Assembly: GCA_028671895.1 (NCBI GenBank)
Contig: JAPMAC010000197.1
Location: 2,423,001 to 2,487,000 of the forward strand
Origin: Oenanthe sinensis
Taxonomy: Eukaryota; Streptophyta; Magnoliopsida; Apiales; Apiaceae
Direction of reading: 5' to 3'
Length of the DNA: 64,000 nt
Shown here: in pieces, positions 46,855 to 60,273 of the stretch
Numbering within the stretch: position 1 is the first letter of the stretch
How the letters are laid out: each line of letters begins with the position of its first letter
Program-made: the position numbers and the translations under genes
The notes under the pieces: model-generated
What the model saw: only the letters and a program-made list of their open reading frames with translations
Told to the model about the DNA's origin: nothing
Database searches by the model: none

Positions 46855-47135
46855 GCTATACTTTAATATTAAATTATTTTCAAATAAAAATAACTTTTAC
46901 CAAAATTCTATCTTGTAAAATTTTGATTAAATTATTTTTAAAGATAATAATCTAAAATTAAAATATAATAGAATACGATCAAAATAGATAAAATAAAATA
47001 TTATAATAATTTGCACTAAATACACATTCGAGAACTAGAATTTAGTAAAATAAATTTACAAGTGTTATGACAAATATTCACATAACAAACACTTGAAATT
47101 TTATTTAAGAACATAATGCAGATGTGAACTGGGAT
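44541..47135 (-). other. Region between pol and the 3' end of Y, no intact gene
   Basis: This is what lies downstream of RNase H in Y. A short tandem repeat (TTTTGGATCTTGTTCAA, three to four units) is at 44889-44970, TA microsatellites are at 46178-46232 and 46819-46850, and the rest is AT-rich. I cannot see the extra 3' ORF expected for a complete Sirevirus. A further decayed insertion is possible between about 46000 and 47100. Confidence 0.5.
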
Positions 47136-50100
47136 TTAAGATGAAGAACTATTCAACATCCCAAGTTCACCAACCAACCTAGTTAATGTGGATTCATCAA
47201 GTGGTTTAGTAAAAATATCTGCAGTCTGTTCTTCTGTGGGTACAAAGTGTAACTCCACAGTACCATTCATAACGTGTTCTCGAATAAAATGATACCTGAT
47301 ATCTATGTGCTTTGTCCTTGTGTGCTGTACAGGGTTGTTGGAGATCGCAATGGCACTTGTGTTATCACACAAAATAAGAATTTTATTTAACACAAAGCCA
47401 TAATCTCTGAGTTGATTCCTTATCCATAAGATCTGAGCGCAACAGCTTCCAGCAGCAATGTACTCAGCCTCTGCTGTAGAATTAGAAACTGTTTGTTGTT
47501 TCTTGCTGTACCAGGAAATCAATCTTCTCCCTAGGAATTGGCAGCTCCCTGAGGTGCTCTTCCTATCAACAACACTACCTGCATAATCAGAATCTGTATA
47601 TCATATTAGATTAAAACCAGATTTTTTAGGGTACCAGATACCAAGATTAGGTGTACCCTTAAGATATCTTAAGATTCTTTTCACAACAACAAGATGAATG
47701 TCTCTAGGATCCGCTTGGAACCTTGCACATATACAAGTGACATACATAATATCTAGTCGGCTTGCAGTTAGGTAAAGTAGAGATCCAATCATACCTCTGT
47801 AACTTGTGATGTCTACCTTTATTGAGTTTTCACATACTCCAAGCTTGACAGCTGTAGATGAGGGAGTTCTTGCAGAAGCTGAATCTTCCATGTGATACTT
47901 CTTTAGAAGTTCTTTAAGGTACTTGGACTGACAAATGAATATTCCATCTATTCTTTGATTCACTTGAAGTCCAAGGAAGAATTTCAGCTCTCTCGTTAAG
48001 CTCATCTCGTACCGACTCTGCATTAACTTAGCAAATCTCTTGCACAAGTTATCATTAGTAGACCCAAATATTATGTCATCAACATATACTTGTACCATTA
48101 TCAGATCATTATTGTGTTTCTTATAAAATAATGTTTTATCTATGACACCTCTAACAAAAGCATTTTCAAGTAGGAATTCTGAAAGAGTGTCATACCATGT
48201 TCTGGGCACTTGTTTGAGACCATAGATAGCCTTGAAAAGAAAATATACAAAGTCCATGTGATCTGGATCTTCAAAGCCTGGGGGCTGTTGTACATATACC
48301 TCTTCAGCAAACTTTCCGTTCAGGAATGCACTCTTCACGTCCATTTGATAAACTTTAAAATTGGAGTGAGCTGCGAATGCCAGAAACATCCTGATAGCCT
48401 CAAGTCTTGCAACTGGAGCGTAGGTTTCATCATAATCAATTCCTTCAGCTTGGGAATAACTTTTTGCAACCAGTCTGGCCTTGTTCCTTATCACAATGCC
48501 ATCTTCATCCAACTTGTTTCTGAATACCCATCGTGTGCCAATTACAGTCTTGTCCTTTGGTCTGGGTACCAGTTTCCAAACATCTTGAGATTCAAATTGA
48601 TTGAGTTCATCGTGCATAGTAATCACCCAATCAGGATCAGACAGTGCTTCTTCTATTTTCTTAGGTTCCATTTCAGATAGAAACCCAAAATAATTACATT
48701 GATTCTATGTAGCACCTCTTGTTCTAACACCAACATCTGGATTACCAATGATCAGCTCAAAAGGATGAGCTTTACTCCAAATTCTTTGACTTGGCAGATT
48801 AGATCTTGATAATTCGCCTTGATTTTTATTGTGATGTTGTGTTTGATTTGCTGATCCTTCATCTCCTCCCCCTGAGCTGCTGTTAGGATCCCTTGATGAA
48901 TCTTCTTGTGTGTTAGGGGTATCTCCAGAGTTTCCACTGTTTCCACCACTAGCACTTGGATCATCAACATTATTAACATTGTTGTTTCCTGTTGCAGCCT
49001 CAGGTTCGTTTTCATCATCTGAGTGTGAGTCTAGCATATTGTTGAACTTAAGAGTTTCAGATGGATCATCATTTTGGATGTTAGGGAATTTTGTGTCATC
49101 AAAAGTTACATTGACACTTTCTTTGACATAGTGTTGATCAATAATATACACCCGATAAGATCTTCTAGAATAACCAACAAAAATAGCTTCTTGAGCTTTA
49201 GCCTCGAACTTCCCAATACGTTCTTCTCCATCTTTAAGTACAAAGCATTTAGCACCAAATACATGAAAGTACTTGAGTGTTGGTTTCTTGTTAGCCATTA
49301 TTTCGTAGGGTGTTTTCATTAAGTCCTTGTTGATCAGAGTCCGATTCTGGGTATATCATGCAGTATTTACAGCTTCAGCCCAAAAGTACATTGGAAGCCT
49401 TAATTCATTCAACATAGTCCTTGCAGCTTCAATTAATGTACGATTCTTCCTTTCTACTACTCCATTCTGTTGCGGAGTTCTAGGTGCTGAGAATTGTCTT
49501 GTTATTCCCTTTTTAACACAAAAGTCATTCAGAACTGCATTCTTGAATTCAGTTCCATTGTCTGACCTTATAGCTCTAACTGGAAGCTTCGAATCTAATT
49601 CAGTCATCTTTATATGATCAATCACCATTTGAGGAGTTTCATCCTTTGAGTGCAGGAATAAAACCCATGTATACTTTGAATAGTCATCAACAATCACCAA
49701 TGCATATCTTTTATGTGACATTGACTGGACCAAATAAATCCATGTGAATTAATTGCAGTGGTTCAGTAATACTAGATGTGTCAGTGCTTGGATGTGATGC
49801 TTTCTTTGCTTTCCCTTTCTGACATGCCTCACAAAGTCCTTCTTGTGTGAATTCCAATTGAGGCAGTCCTCTCACTAATTCTCTTTTGACTAGAGAATTC
49901 ATAGATTTGAAATTAAGGTGTGAGAACTTCTTGTGCCATAGCCAACTTTCATCTGACGAAGCTTTAACATAAAAACAATTGACTTCATCTCTGCAACCTG
50001 AGTTCAGATCGGCTACGAACAAGTTTCCTTTCCTTACTCCCTGAAGAGCAAGCTTTTCATCCTTCTTGTGAGAAATCAAACACTTCTCCTTTACAAAGGT

Positions 50101-51746
50101 CACTGTGTATCCCTTGTCACAAAACTGACTGATACTCAGAAGATTGTGTTTGAGACCTTCCACGAAAGATACATTATCAATGATGACATTGCCAGCTTCT
50201 AAACAGCCATATCCCTTAGTCATACCCTTGCTGTCATCTCCAAAGGTAACTACTGGGTCAGCTCTCTCAACAACATTTGATAGCAGGGCTCTATCTCCGG
50301 TCATGTGTCGTGAGGATCCACTATCGAGAATCCAAATAACCAGGTTCACCTGTTTTATACCCTGCAATCATCAAATGAGTTAGGACTTCTTCGGAACCCA
50401 ACATTGATTGGGCCCGGCATATTTGAAAAATTGTCCTTTATCAGGTTTAACAACAGAACCCAACTTGACAAACTCATCTACTACTTTGACTGAACACTTC
50501 TCCTTATAAACAACCTTAACATTTTTGTATGCTGGCCTAGGAGAGAATGTTTCCTTCTGTGAAACAGGAGGACTGGCAGTCTTTGATCTAGCATGCATGT
50601 GATTTATATGCTGTCTAGGTGTAGTATTGACATTCATAGCATGCATGCTTTTAAAATATGCAGACATAACATTGAAAGCACATAACATACAGTTATCTAC
50701 ACCACAGGGTTTATGGCATGCATCAATAGTAGGCATTTTATTCACAATAGCAGGAGTCTTAACAGTTTCTACCTTAACTTTATTAACATTTTTAAAGTTC
50801 TCAGTAGCATGGAATCTGTCGTTACTATTCCTACTATTAACAAACTTATTAGGTCTGTTGTGATTTTTCTTAAGCTAATTAGCACCTAAACCAGGAGTGG
50901 ATGAACTAGCAGTGTTCACATTTTCTATTGGTCTTTTAGGTACATATTTAGCTTTCTGGACATTTATTCTTTTTATGTCCCTAACAGGTTTTTCCTGTAC
51001 TTTCTCTTCCTCTTTAAGATCTTCAAGTTTAATTTCATAATCCACTATTACACAACTATCAAGAACTGGTTCTGCAATAGGAGTTATGAAAAGAGGTTTC
51101 TTAGTGTCTTTAATAACATGTGGAATACCCCTCTCTATAGCACTCTCTTTAAAAGGGGTGATGTTACTAGCCTTTCCTACAGATTTATTATATTCAAAAC
51201 CTATCCCAACTTTCCGTTTAATCTCTTGTTGGTCAACTAGGTCTTTCATAACAAATGAAGCAGTTCTATAGGCTTGACGCCTGACCTTCTCTTGTTCAAT
51301 CTTATTCTTTAAAAAAGCTTCAATTTCAACATAACACTTGACTCTATTAACTTGAAATGCAACATCTTCAGTTAATTTCTCATTTATAAGTTTCAGCTTT
51401 TTCAATTCAGAATTCTCATCTGATAAAACATGGTTTTTGAGAATTAAGACTTTTATTCTATCTCTAGCATCAGTTAAATTCTCACCTAACAATTTAAACA
51501 TTTTAGGACAGCTAGGGTTTACCTCAATTCCTTTTCCAGGTGGAGATTGTGATCCTTCAGAAGAAGAAGAAGCCATTAGAGCAAGATTTCCCATTTCATC
51601 TTCTTCATCATTATCAGAATCATCCCAGCTTTTTCCTTCTGCTAAGTATGATCTTCCCTGATGCTTCTTCAGTAGAGCTTCATATTTCTGTTTAAGCTCG
51701 TCATATGAATCCTTCTTTCTTTCCTGCTTGGGCTTTCTACAATCAT
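47136..51746 (-). pseudogene. Sirevirus-type gag (C-terminal) and pol of element Y, broken
   Basis: Reading on the minus strand: the end of the zinc knuckle (DCRKPKQ, at 51720-51743), the gag C-terminal region to about 50875, and a linker to 50383. Then come protease DSGSS at about 50320, the integrase HHCC region (50000-49790) and core (VDDYSKYTW, SDNGTEF and NGVVERKNRT, 49720-49440), and the variable integrase tail (49319-48705). Reverse transcriptase follows (48671-47601) with YVDDIIFGS, then RNase H (47630-47136) ending LGMLNSSSS. Breaks: in-frame stops near 50875, 50370-50382, 49356, 48705 and 47601, and a frameshift near 49720. Most stops look like single substitutions. This pol type is SIRE/Sirevirus, distinct from element A. 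Confidence 0.85.
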
Positions 51747-51894
51747 GTTGTTAATTACAAAGATGCTAAACATATCTGGGAAACGATAGAGATATTAAAT
51801 GAAGGAACAGAAGAAGTGAGGGAGAACAGATTGGAAATCTTAACGTCTCAATATGAGCACTTTAGATCATTAACGTTTGAATCTGGCAATGTTT
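51737..51894 (+). pseudogene. gag middle fragment fused to 3' UTR
   Basis: From 51737 the plus strand reads VVNYKDAKHIWETIEILNEG and on to LTSQYEHFRSLT, the gag segment that would directly follow the piece ending at 63023. It then joins, at the 8-base overlap ATCATTAA (51866-51873), to the 3' UTR that also stands at 36781-36795 on the minus strand. All of pol and most of gag are lost in this half. Confidence 0.75.
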
Positions 51895-52000
51895 AATATA
51901 AACCAGAACTAAGTTTGTTTATTTACAAGTTTTATTGTTATATCTTTTTCTTGTTTGTTAGTTGAGTTATCCTCTAGTGATTTGTTTGTTATTGTTTAAC

Positions 52001-52018
52001 AAACAAATAGGGGGAGAT
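52001..52018 (+). promoter_or_regulatory. Polypurine tract of Y (plus-strand half)
   Basis: AAACAAATAGGGGGAGAT precedes LTR start TGAAAGGCATATG. Confidence 0.8.
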
Positions 52019-53067
52019 TGAAAGGCATATGTTTAGAAGCCTATTTGTTTAGCGAGATGACAACTCAACTCAAACATAGATAATTTGTAAGTAAATATAT
52101 TATCTGTCACAAGAATCTTCAGCAGGTATTATTTGACAAGAAAAAGAAGATCAAAGTCAATCTACAGACTTGAAGCAGTATTACATTGAAAGAAGTTCAA
52201 TTTAGTTGATCATGCCTCAGTGGAGTATTTAAGTTTGAAGAAGCTACAAGTGTCAGAAGATTCAATATTATGTGACAACAAAAGTAGTCAAATCAGAAGG
52301 AGCAGAAGTGAATCATTATAAAAGTCAAGTGAAGAATTCTATTTGTTGTGAATCACTCGTGAACCAGACAGTACACGGAGTGTTGGCAAAATACAAAGAA
52401 GGTTTTTTACTACTAGAGAAATGGTCAGCTACAGACATTGGTGTGAAGACAGAAGATTTAAAATTATATCATCACCAGTTGTGTTGTCAAGACTTTAATT
52501 TAATTCTCTATTAATTGATTAAATTATTTAGTTAATTTAATTGGTAAATTAATTCAATCAGAATTAATTTATTCCTTAAATTGATTAAGAAATTAATTAA
52601 TTTAGAATTATTTTAGAATGAAGAAGACTTTAATTTAATTCTATTATCAAAAAGATAATTTATTATGTATCCTATTTACTTAGATTAATTCAAAAAAAAT
52701 TAATTTAATGTATAAGATATATAATAAAACAAATAGAATTTAATTAAAAAGAAATAAAAAAAGGGAAAAGAACAAAAGGAAGGCAGAAGTTAGTGAATAT
52801 ACATATGTTATTAACAATTCAAGTCGGCAGATCATTTCTCGGGAAGACTTTTGAAAAGTCTCACGGAGACTTTTCAAAAGTCTCACCGAATTTAAATCAA
52901 AAAGAAAACAAAAAAAAACACAGAAGATGTACATTACATATGTCATGCATGTCGGCAGATATATACTCGGGAAGACATTTTGAAAGTCTCCCCGAGACAT
53001 TTCAAAATGTCTCCCCGATTTTATTAAAAGTCTCTCAGTGCATAAAATGTCTTCCCGAGCTGCGAAA

Positions 53068-54607
53068 TGTAGGGTTTCGTGACACAAACGCAGCGAAATA
53101 AACGCGAAAAATAAATCAAAATAGCGAAACCCTCCGCAGGATCCATGCGAAAACAAAAGATTTAATTCGGAGATAAAGAATAAATACATTTAGAAGCTTT
53201 AACAGTTCATTAATGGAAGATTAATGGAGGTCCAAAGCTTGTTTAATCACCACGTATCCCGCTCTCGCGATCTACGCTCTACTGTATCCACACGAACACT
53301 TTTCATGAAGGATTAATGTGTACTAGCACCCGAAAACTTTTTCTCTCTCTATCTTCCTCCTCTCTCATAGCGGCTAGGGTTTTGTAAAATCTCTATTTCA
53401 TTAAATCAACCCATAAAGAGATTCTATAGAGAGAGGAATAAGTTTTCTAATTATAATCCAATTATAATTAATACTAATCCAAAATTCTAAATTATTTAAT
53501 TAAGTCTCACTTAATTAATTAATTATTAATTTTGGAATTAGTTTAAGTAATTCATTTATTCTATTTATATAATTAATTAAGTCATACTTAATTAATATCA
53601 TAAATAAAATAAATTATTTATTTAATTTAAATTCATAATTTAAATTATTTCTCCTTCAAGCGTTCTTTGTGTGTGACCCTGTAGGTTATTATTACGTTGG
53701 CAACAATTTTAATATCTAATTAAAATTGTAAACAATGAGCGGCATCTAGTAATACATCATTGCTACCCAAGTAATAATTATAAATCGGTGATTCGATTAA
53801 GCCTTTCGTGAATAATGTTCCATGTAATATAATCCCTTTAATCTTGATATTATAGATTAAACTCAAGGCATGTCTCGTGTCATCCTCTTCATAATTTAAT
53901 CTTTATTTTCTTGATCGATGAGTAGACTATTAAAATCAAATCAACATTTGAGCACGGCCGTGCATTTCATAGTCTCACTCAAACAAGAGGCCAATAATAT
54001 CACTCCTAAAATTAGGAGGATTAAATCCCATCTAGATCATTCATATTTCTCATACGATTCATAATATACCCAATGTCCACTTTTATCATCACCCGGTCAA
54101 AGGTAACTTTTAATGTAATCAAAGTATATTAATTCTCGTATAGAAATATAATGATTTCAGGTCTAAGGATCATTACACCATTATCACAGTGAGAATTACT
54201 TATGACACTTACTTAACATGTAGAATCTCACGGCGGGTCATTCCAGTGCCATGCATTGATACATACACTTATGTTCTTGACTTTAGTATCCCCATACCTA
54301 TGACCAATGAGATGTGGTCATCTGTCAAGAAACATACTAGTCTTTGTGCATTATTATTGTCCTTAAATAATAATACTTGACTAGGGAATTTTAGGAATAA
54401 GATACTATTCATATAATCTCATTTTTAAGTCACATACTTAAAGATATATAATACGTATCAAAATTCCAAGGACATTTATTATGCTTTCAATTTATTACGC
54501 AGTAAATAAAACATAATAAATAAATAATAATCAATAAAACATAATCCTTAATAATAAATATTTTCCTTAATATAAAAAGTATTGTCTCTAGAGCACAATT
54601 ACTAACA
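53068..54607 (-). repeat. 3' LTR of element B
   Basis: Bounded by TGTAGGGTTTCGTG and ATTACTAACA on the plus strand. It shares short blocks with the LTR of A, such as AATGAGCGGCATCTAGTAAT. Confidence 0.92.
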
Positions 54608-57600
54608 ATCTCCCACTTGCACTAGAGCCAATTACCCAAGTATCCAATACTCATGGAACTAGTGTGACTTTCGTGCTTCTGCTGCGACAAAGCCTTAGTC
54701 AGTGTGTCTGCAATATTATTATTAGTATACACTTTACATATATGTATATCTCCTTGATCATTAATCTCATTAATTAAGTGATATCTCCTAAGTACATGCC
54801 CAAACAGCTTCCTTGGCTGCTTCACAAGCATCAATATACTCAGGTTCTATTGTAAAATCAACAATTGTCTTTGCTGTGAACCATTCCAGCATACAACATC
54901 TCAATAAAACACAAAGCCAGACATAAACATTAAATTATCGTTATCTGTCTAGAAACCAATATCACTGAAACCTCTTACAACTAGCTTCACATCTCCTCCA
55001 TATAACAAGAATGAATCTTTAGTCCTCTTTAAGTACTTAAGAATATTCTTGACTGTCGTCCAGTGACCTTCACCTGGATTAGATCGGTATCTACTCATCA
55101 TGGTTAAAGCATACGAGACATCAGGACAAGTACATATCATTGCATACATTATAAAACCAATTGCTGACGCATATGGAATTTTACTCATGCAGTCCCTATC
55201 ATCCAATGATTTAGGATAAATTTTATTTTGAGATCACTATCCCATGAGACATTGGGACATATCCATTTTAGTCTCTTTGCATTTGAAATCGATGCAAAAC
55301 TTTGTCAATGTATGTACTCTAAATTAGGTCGATCAATCACCTTGATCTATCTCTATAGATCTCGATCCCTAATATATATGTCACATCGCCTAAGTCTTTC
55401 ATTGAGAAATTATTTCTTAACCAAGTCTTCACAGTCTGTAGAGAAGGAATGTCATTCCCTATTAGTAATATATCATCAACATATAATACTAGGAATGCCA
55501 CATGGCTCCCACTAAACTTCTTGTAAACACAAGTTTCATCTTCATTCTGAATAAAGTCAAACTCTTTTTGACTATTTCATGAAAATAAATGTTCCATCTC
55601 CTCGAGGCCTGCTTTAATCCATAAATGGATCGACGCAACTTACATACATTTCCAGCATCCTTTAGATCAACAAAACCCTTAGGGTGTGTCATGTACACAT
55701 CCATATCTTCTTCAAGGCTCTCATTTAAGAAAGCGGTTTTGACATCCATTTGCCAGATTTCATAGTCATAGTAAGCAGCTATAGCAAGCAAAATCCTGAT
55801 GGACATGACCATAACAACTGGTGAAAAGGTCTCATCATAGTCAATACCATGAATTTTCTTGAAACCTTTTGCCACCAATCGTGCCTTATAGGTCTGTACA
55901 TTAGCATCCATGTCGGTCTTCTTCTTGAAAACCCACTTGCACCCTATAGGTTTTACCCCTTCAGGTGGATCAACCAAAGTCCATACTTGATTAGTATACA
56001 TGGATTCCATCTCAGATTTAATGGCATCCAGCCATCTCTTAGAATCTGGAGTGTTTATAGTATCTAGGTAGGTGAGAGGCTCATCTTCATCCACAAGCAT
56101 CACATCACCATCTTTAGTCAAGAGAAATCCATATTATCTCTCGGGCTCATGGCGAATCCTACTAAACCTACGAACACCTATGTTTCTTGAGCAGTATTAT
56201 TTTTCTTATACATTCTACTCAGGTTCCTCCACTGGTTCAACGTTATCATGTGGGTCTCAAACTTCATTGAGATCTATTATCCTCCCACTGTCTCTCAACA
56301 GTTCGAGCAACAAACACTTTGTTCTCGGAAGGATTATAGAAAGAATAACCCCTTGTTTCAGTTGGGTATTCCACAAAATTACATTTGTCTGATTTTGGTC
56401 CTAGCTTGTCAGAGATTAGACGTTTCACAAACGCTTCACATCCCCAAAATTTTATAAATGACATGCTGTGACGTTGCTCAGTCCATATCTCATAAGGAGT
56501 CTTTTGAACCAATTTAGTAGGAACACAGTTAAGTGTATGTGGAGCCGTTTCCAGGGTACAACCCCAGAAACTAATTGGAAGATTCATTGACTCAACATTG
56601 ATCGCACCATGTCCAACAAGGTGTGATCTCCTATCAAAAAAAAAACTTTTCTTTGATATTTTCTACTTCATCTTTATAGTCTTTGAACTTTTCAAATGAT
56701 TCGGATTAGTTCTTCAAAAGATACATATATCCGTATCTACTAAAATAATTAGTAAATTTTATGAAGTTAATAAAATCTACCTTTTGTCATCGTACACATA
56801 TGACCACATACATCACTATGTATAAGTCATACTCATTCAATGATCCCTTCACCATGTCCGGTAAAAGGAGCTTTAGTCATTTTACCAAATAAACCAAGAT
56901 TCACATCCTTTTGTATAATTCATAATCAAACTTTTCCATGAATGCATCCTTATGTATTCTGAAAATGCGTTTCTCATTAATATGGCCTCAACAACAGTGT
57001 CAAAGGTAATATTTTATTTGAGTCACTTTAGAATATAAAAATTGTTAATTAGTTGTGCAACATTATAAGGCTCATCATCAAAATAGAATAAACAACTATT
57101 GTTATTTAATTAAAATGAAAAAGCCTTTCTTGTCCAAACAAGAAACTGAAATAATGTCCCTGCCAATTGCAAGCACGTTATAACAATTATCAAGTTCTAA
57201 ATTTTCCTTATAGGCCAAAAGTTAAGTAACGAGTTCCTCTAACCAGAGCAACTACCTTTACTCCAATTCCAACACGATACCTTAAGCTTGACCCTTATTG
57301 ATCATCATCTTCCGATCTTCCAATTAAACATGACAGTTTAATTTCCAGTCTCCCAACTTTCCACAGAAGTGACAATCGTCTTCTTTATCAACACCTCATT
57401 CAGACTTTAGAGTCTGCTTTAGGGATTGGACTTTGGTTTGACAACGGAACTAGATCAAATCTTCTCCTTGCCTTTCCATTTTCCTTTCCCTTTTGCATTC
57501 CCTATGTTTACCATCAATATAGTAGTAGTTCATGCATTTATCATATTACTTTCAGCAGTTCTCAACATGCTTAGCAACTCAATGGGTGTTTTACCAATCT

Positions 57601-58110
57601 TATTCACTTTATTGTTCATAACAAAATAAGAATAATATTTGTCCAAAGATTGTAAGATCAAATCTAACTGTCTCTAGACCAATCTAGAAACCCAAAATAT
57701 CAATGGTATTCATTATACCCTATAATCTTTAGAACATGTGGTGTAACCGGGTCTCACTCTCCCTATTTGTAAGTGTATAGTGCCCTTTCAAATATATCTT
57801 GTGCTCAATCGTTTCATAAGCATCTATATGCTTGTATTGCTTCTTAAGCTCAGCACATATATTTGCGAGCATGAGACATGAAACATCAGTCGCAACTTCA
57901 ATTTGCTTCCAATAAGCACTATGATTTGCACATGTTACATTCTCAACTTTAAGAGTAGGGGAAGAGATTTGACTAACATCGTGGTGCCCGAGGACGATCC
58001 TCAAGCTCCTATGTTAGTCAAGGAAATATATTCTCGTCAACTTGTCCTTCTCAAGAACTGATCGCATAGAGAAGTTGTTTGTGTTTATCATTTGATATCT
58101 ACAATATTAA
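54608..58110 (-). pseudogene. Ruined gag-pol of element B
   Basis: Recognisable pieces in order along the minus strand: gag (57729-58004, with ATDVSCLMLANICAELKKQ), a zinc-knuckle trace near 57330-57380, integrase traces (56640-57000), an integrase C-terminal piece (56264-56587), reverse transcriptase N-terminal half (55489-56121), and RT/RNase H pieces (54949-55206 and 54622-54834). Many frameshifts, stops and gaps separate them. A protease DTG and a complete YVDD segment are not in an open frame. The pieces follow the protein of element A but with much change, including missing parts. Confidence 0.85.
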
Positions 58111-60260
58111 AGTGTATAAAATAAACTAGGTTGCAAATTTAATATTAATTATGTTTAAGTGATTATGGTATATCATCATATACCTCCCACTATTTTTATC
58201 AAACTAATAGCCCTTACTATTAATTTGGAAAGTATATCCCATAATTCTTTCTAGTGAGCCAAGATCCATATTTCGTCATGTCCTAAGTCAACCACTGGAA
58301 GTCCTTAGAAAATGATTATTTAGGTAGACAACAGTTGTCAATTATATCATATATAATTCTTGGATAGTTTGGTGAACAACGATTGATCTTATCTATCTAA
58401 TAGACTTTTAACCAAACTCTATGCTTCTAAGTTCATAATAGTTGAATATAACCGTTTATTTTCACTTATTATGACGACTCAGTTAAGTTAGACCCAATGA
58501 TACAACGGCTGAATATAACCGTTTATATTCGTCGCATCTCACCACAATAGATAGGAGTCCCCTGCCACTGACAGTCCTTCCCCTTATCGATCTAGGATTC
58601 GATGAGTGTTCATTCATTGGAAAGCATCCGAGTAAAACTTAATATTTTGTTAAGGGGTTTTAGAAAATTTATAACGATCATGATCACATCATAAAGAGAT
58701 CCTCAATTTTTCCTTGAACCAAATATTTTAAATCGACATCTTAAATTGTTCATTTCCCAGGTAGATGGAGGATACCAATGGTCACACTTAAAACCCATCA
58801 GCCTTACGAATACGCATATCCGCTTTTGTCAGAAAATCCCAATTATAGATATCAAAAATCCATATTTAATTCCGTGTTTTAAAAATCCATATTTCATAAA
58901 CACAAGAATCTCATGATCGTTTGTTAATTTTAAAATCTTGAATCGTTACAGATTTTATCTTGTTTAAGCAAACATGGCATGGGTGTCGTATCTAATACAT
59001 ACATGATTAATCAATATTAAGCATGCATCTCAATTATATCTACGCATACATACCAATACATGCAATCATATACATATATGTAATGTGCGTAAATTAAACG
59101 TGTTTGGTTATGGCCCCATCCTATATGATATTTCCAAGCTAATGGAAATATCAAGGTCAGTCTATGGTGGTTTTAAAAATACTATCTATTACATGTCTTC
59201 TTTCTTCATTGCTCCATCATCCCCTTTTGGATCGCCTCCTTGCTTGCAAGTCTTCATTGATAATTACATTGAATAATAAAAATAAAACTATTCTAATGAA
59301 ATTACAAGAAGAACTCGAGTTACATTCGAGATAATTAAATTACAATGAATAAACGACATGCAAGTCGTATTTAGAAACCAAAACCATAAATCAAAACCAC
59401 TATCCTATGGGTCTTTAGGCCATAACCATCCACCATGCTATCATATAACACATATAATATATCTCATATTATATAATCATATCATATAACAAATTTCGAA
59501 ATTTCAGAAAATTAAAAACAGATTTCTGAAGACAATAAATCGCTATTTGGAGGCCCTTAACGACGTCAAACGCCTTACAGACCCGTCGGTGATAGCAAAG
59601 CTATCAGTTTTGTTCATTGACCCGATTCCAGTCAGAAAACACATATCGTTTTCGAAAATCGGATACGGCAGTCAGATTTCTCCAAATCTGACGGTGTTTC
59701 AGAAATCGTATCATATACAATTCTCATAACAAAAACAAGCATATATCATATATACATATACAGAGATATATACAATCATCATATGATTATACATTACATG
59801 AATATCATATATTCATAATATATACATACATATACTCAAAATTTTAGAAAATCAAATAATTTTCAGAAAATCATAAATCACCGTTTTGGAGGCTGTAACG
59901 ACATCTAATGGCTTACAGATTCAGAGCTGACTATGTCAGTATTGCTCAGTGACCCGATTCCAGTCAGAAAACACATATCGTTTGCGAAAATCGGACAACG
60001 GACACAGATTTCAGAAAATCAACGGCAGCCGTTTCAGAATTCATATCGAATACGATTCTCATAATAAGAACAAACATGTATCATATACATACATCAACAC
60101 ACATAATCATCACATGATTATACATCATATGAATATCATATATTCATAATATATATAAACATATACATATTATATCAATATAAAATCATGATAGATCGCA
60201 TACATGCTTATATATCAAAAACTGTTAAGCACATAACCGAATTAAAACGTTTCGCAAGTA
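58111..60260 (-). other. Leader (5' untranslated region) of element B
   Basis: About 2.1 kb of non-coding sequence lies between gag and the primer site. The part next to gag (58110-58560) is nearly the same as the leader of element A (42720-43109). The rest has no counterpart in A, where it is deleted. It contains the tandem repeat at 59491-60170. Confidence 0.75.
59491..60170. repeat. Tandem duplication in the leader, period about 332 bp
   Basis: Two units share CCCGATTCCAGTCAGAAAAC (59621 and 59953), ACACATATCGTTT, TTTTGGAGGC-like and ATGAATATCATATATTCATA phrases. The 3' part of each unit is TA-rich and partly palindromic. Confidence 0.85.
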
Positions 60261-60272
60261 GCTCTGATACCA
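60261..60272 (-). promoter_or_regulatory. Primer-binding site of element B
   Basis: TGGTATCAGAGC on the minus strand, one base from the LTR: the standard initiator-tRNA-Met site. Confidence 0.92.
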
Positions 60273-60273
60273 T

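Noticed and set aside
46000..47100. A further LTR element inside the Y 3' region
   Set aside because: AT-rich and with TA microsatellites, but no LTR ends, target duplication or domains could be identified.
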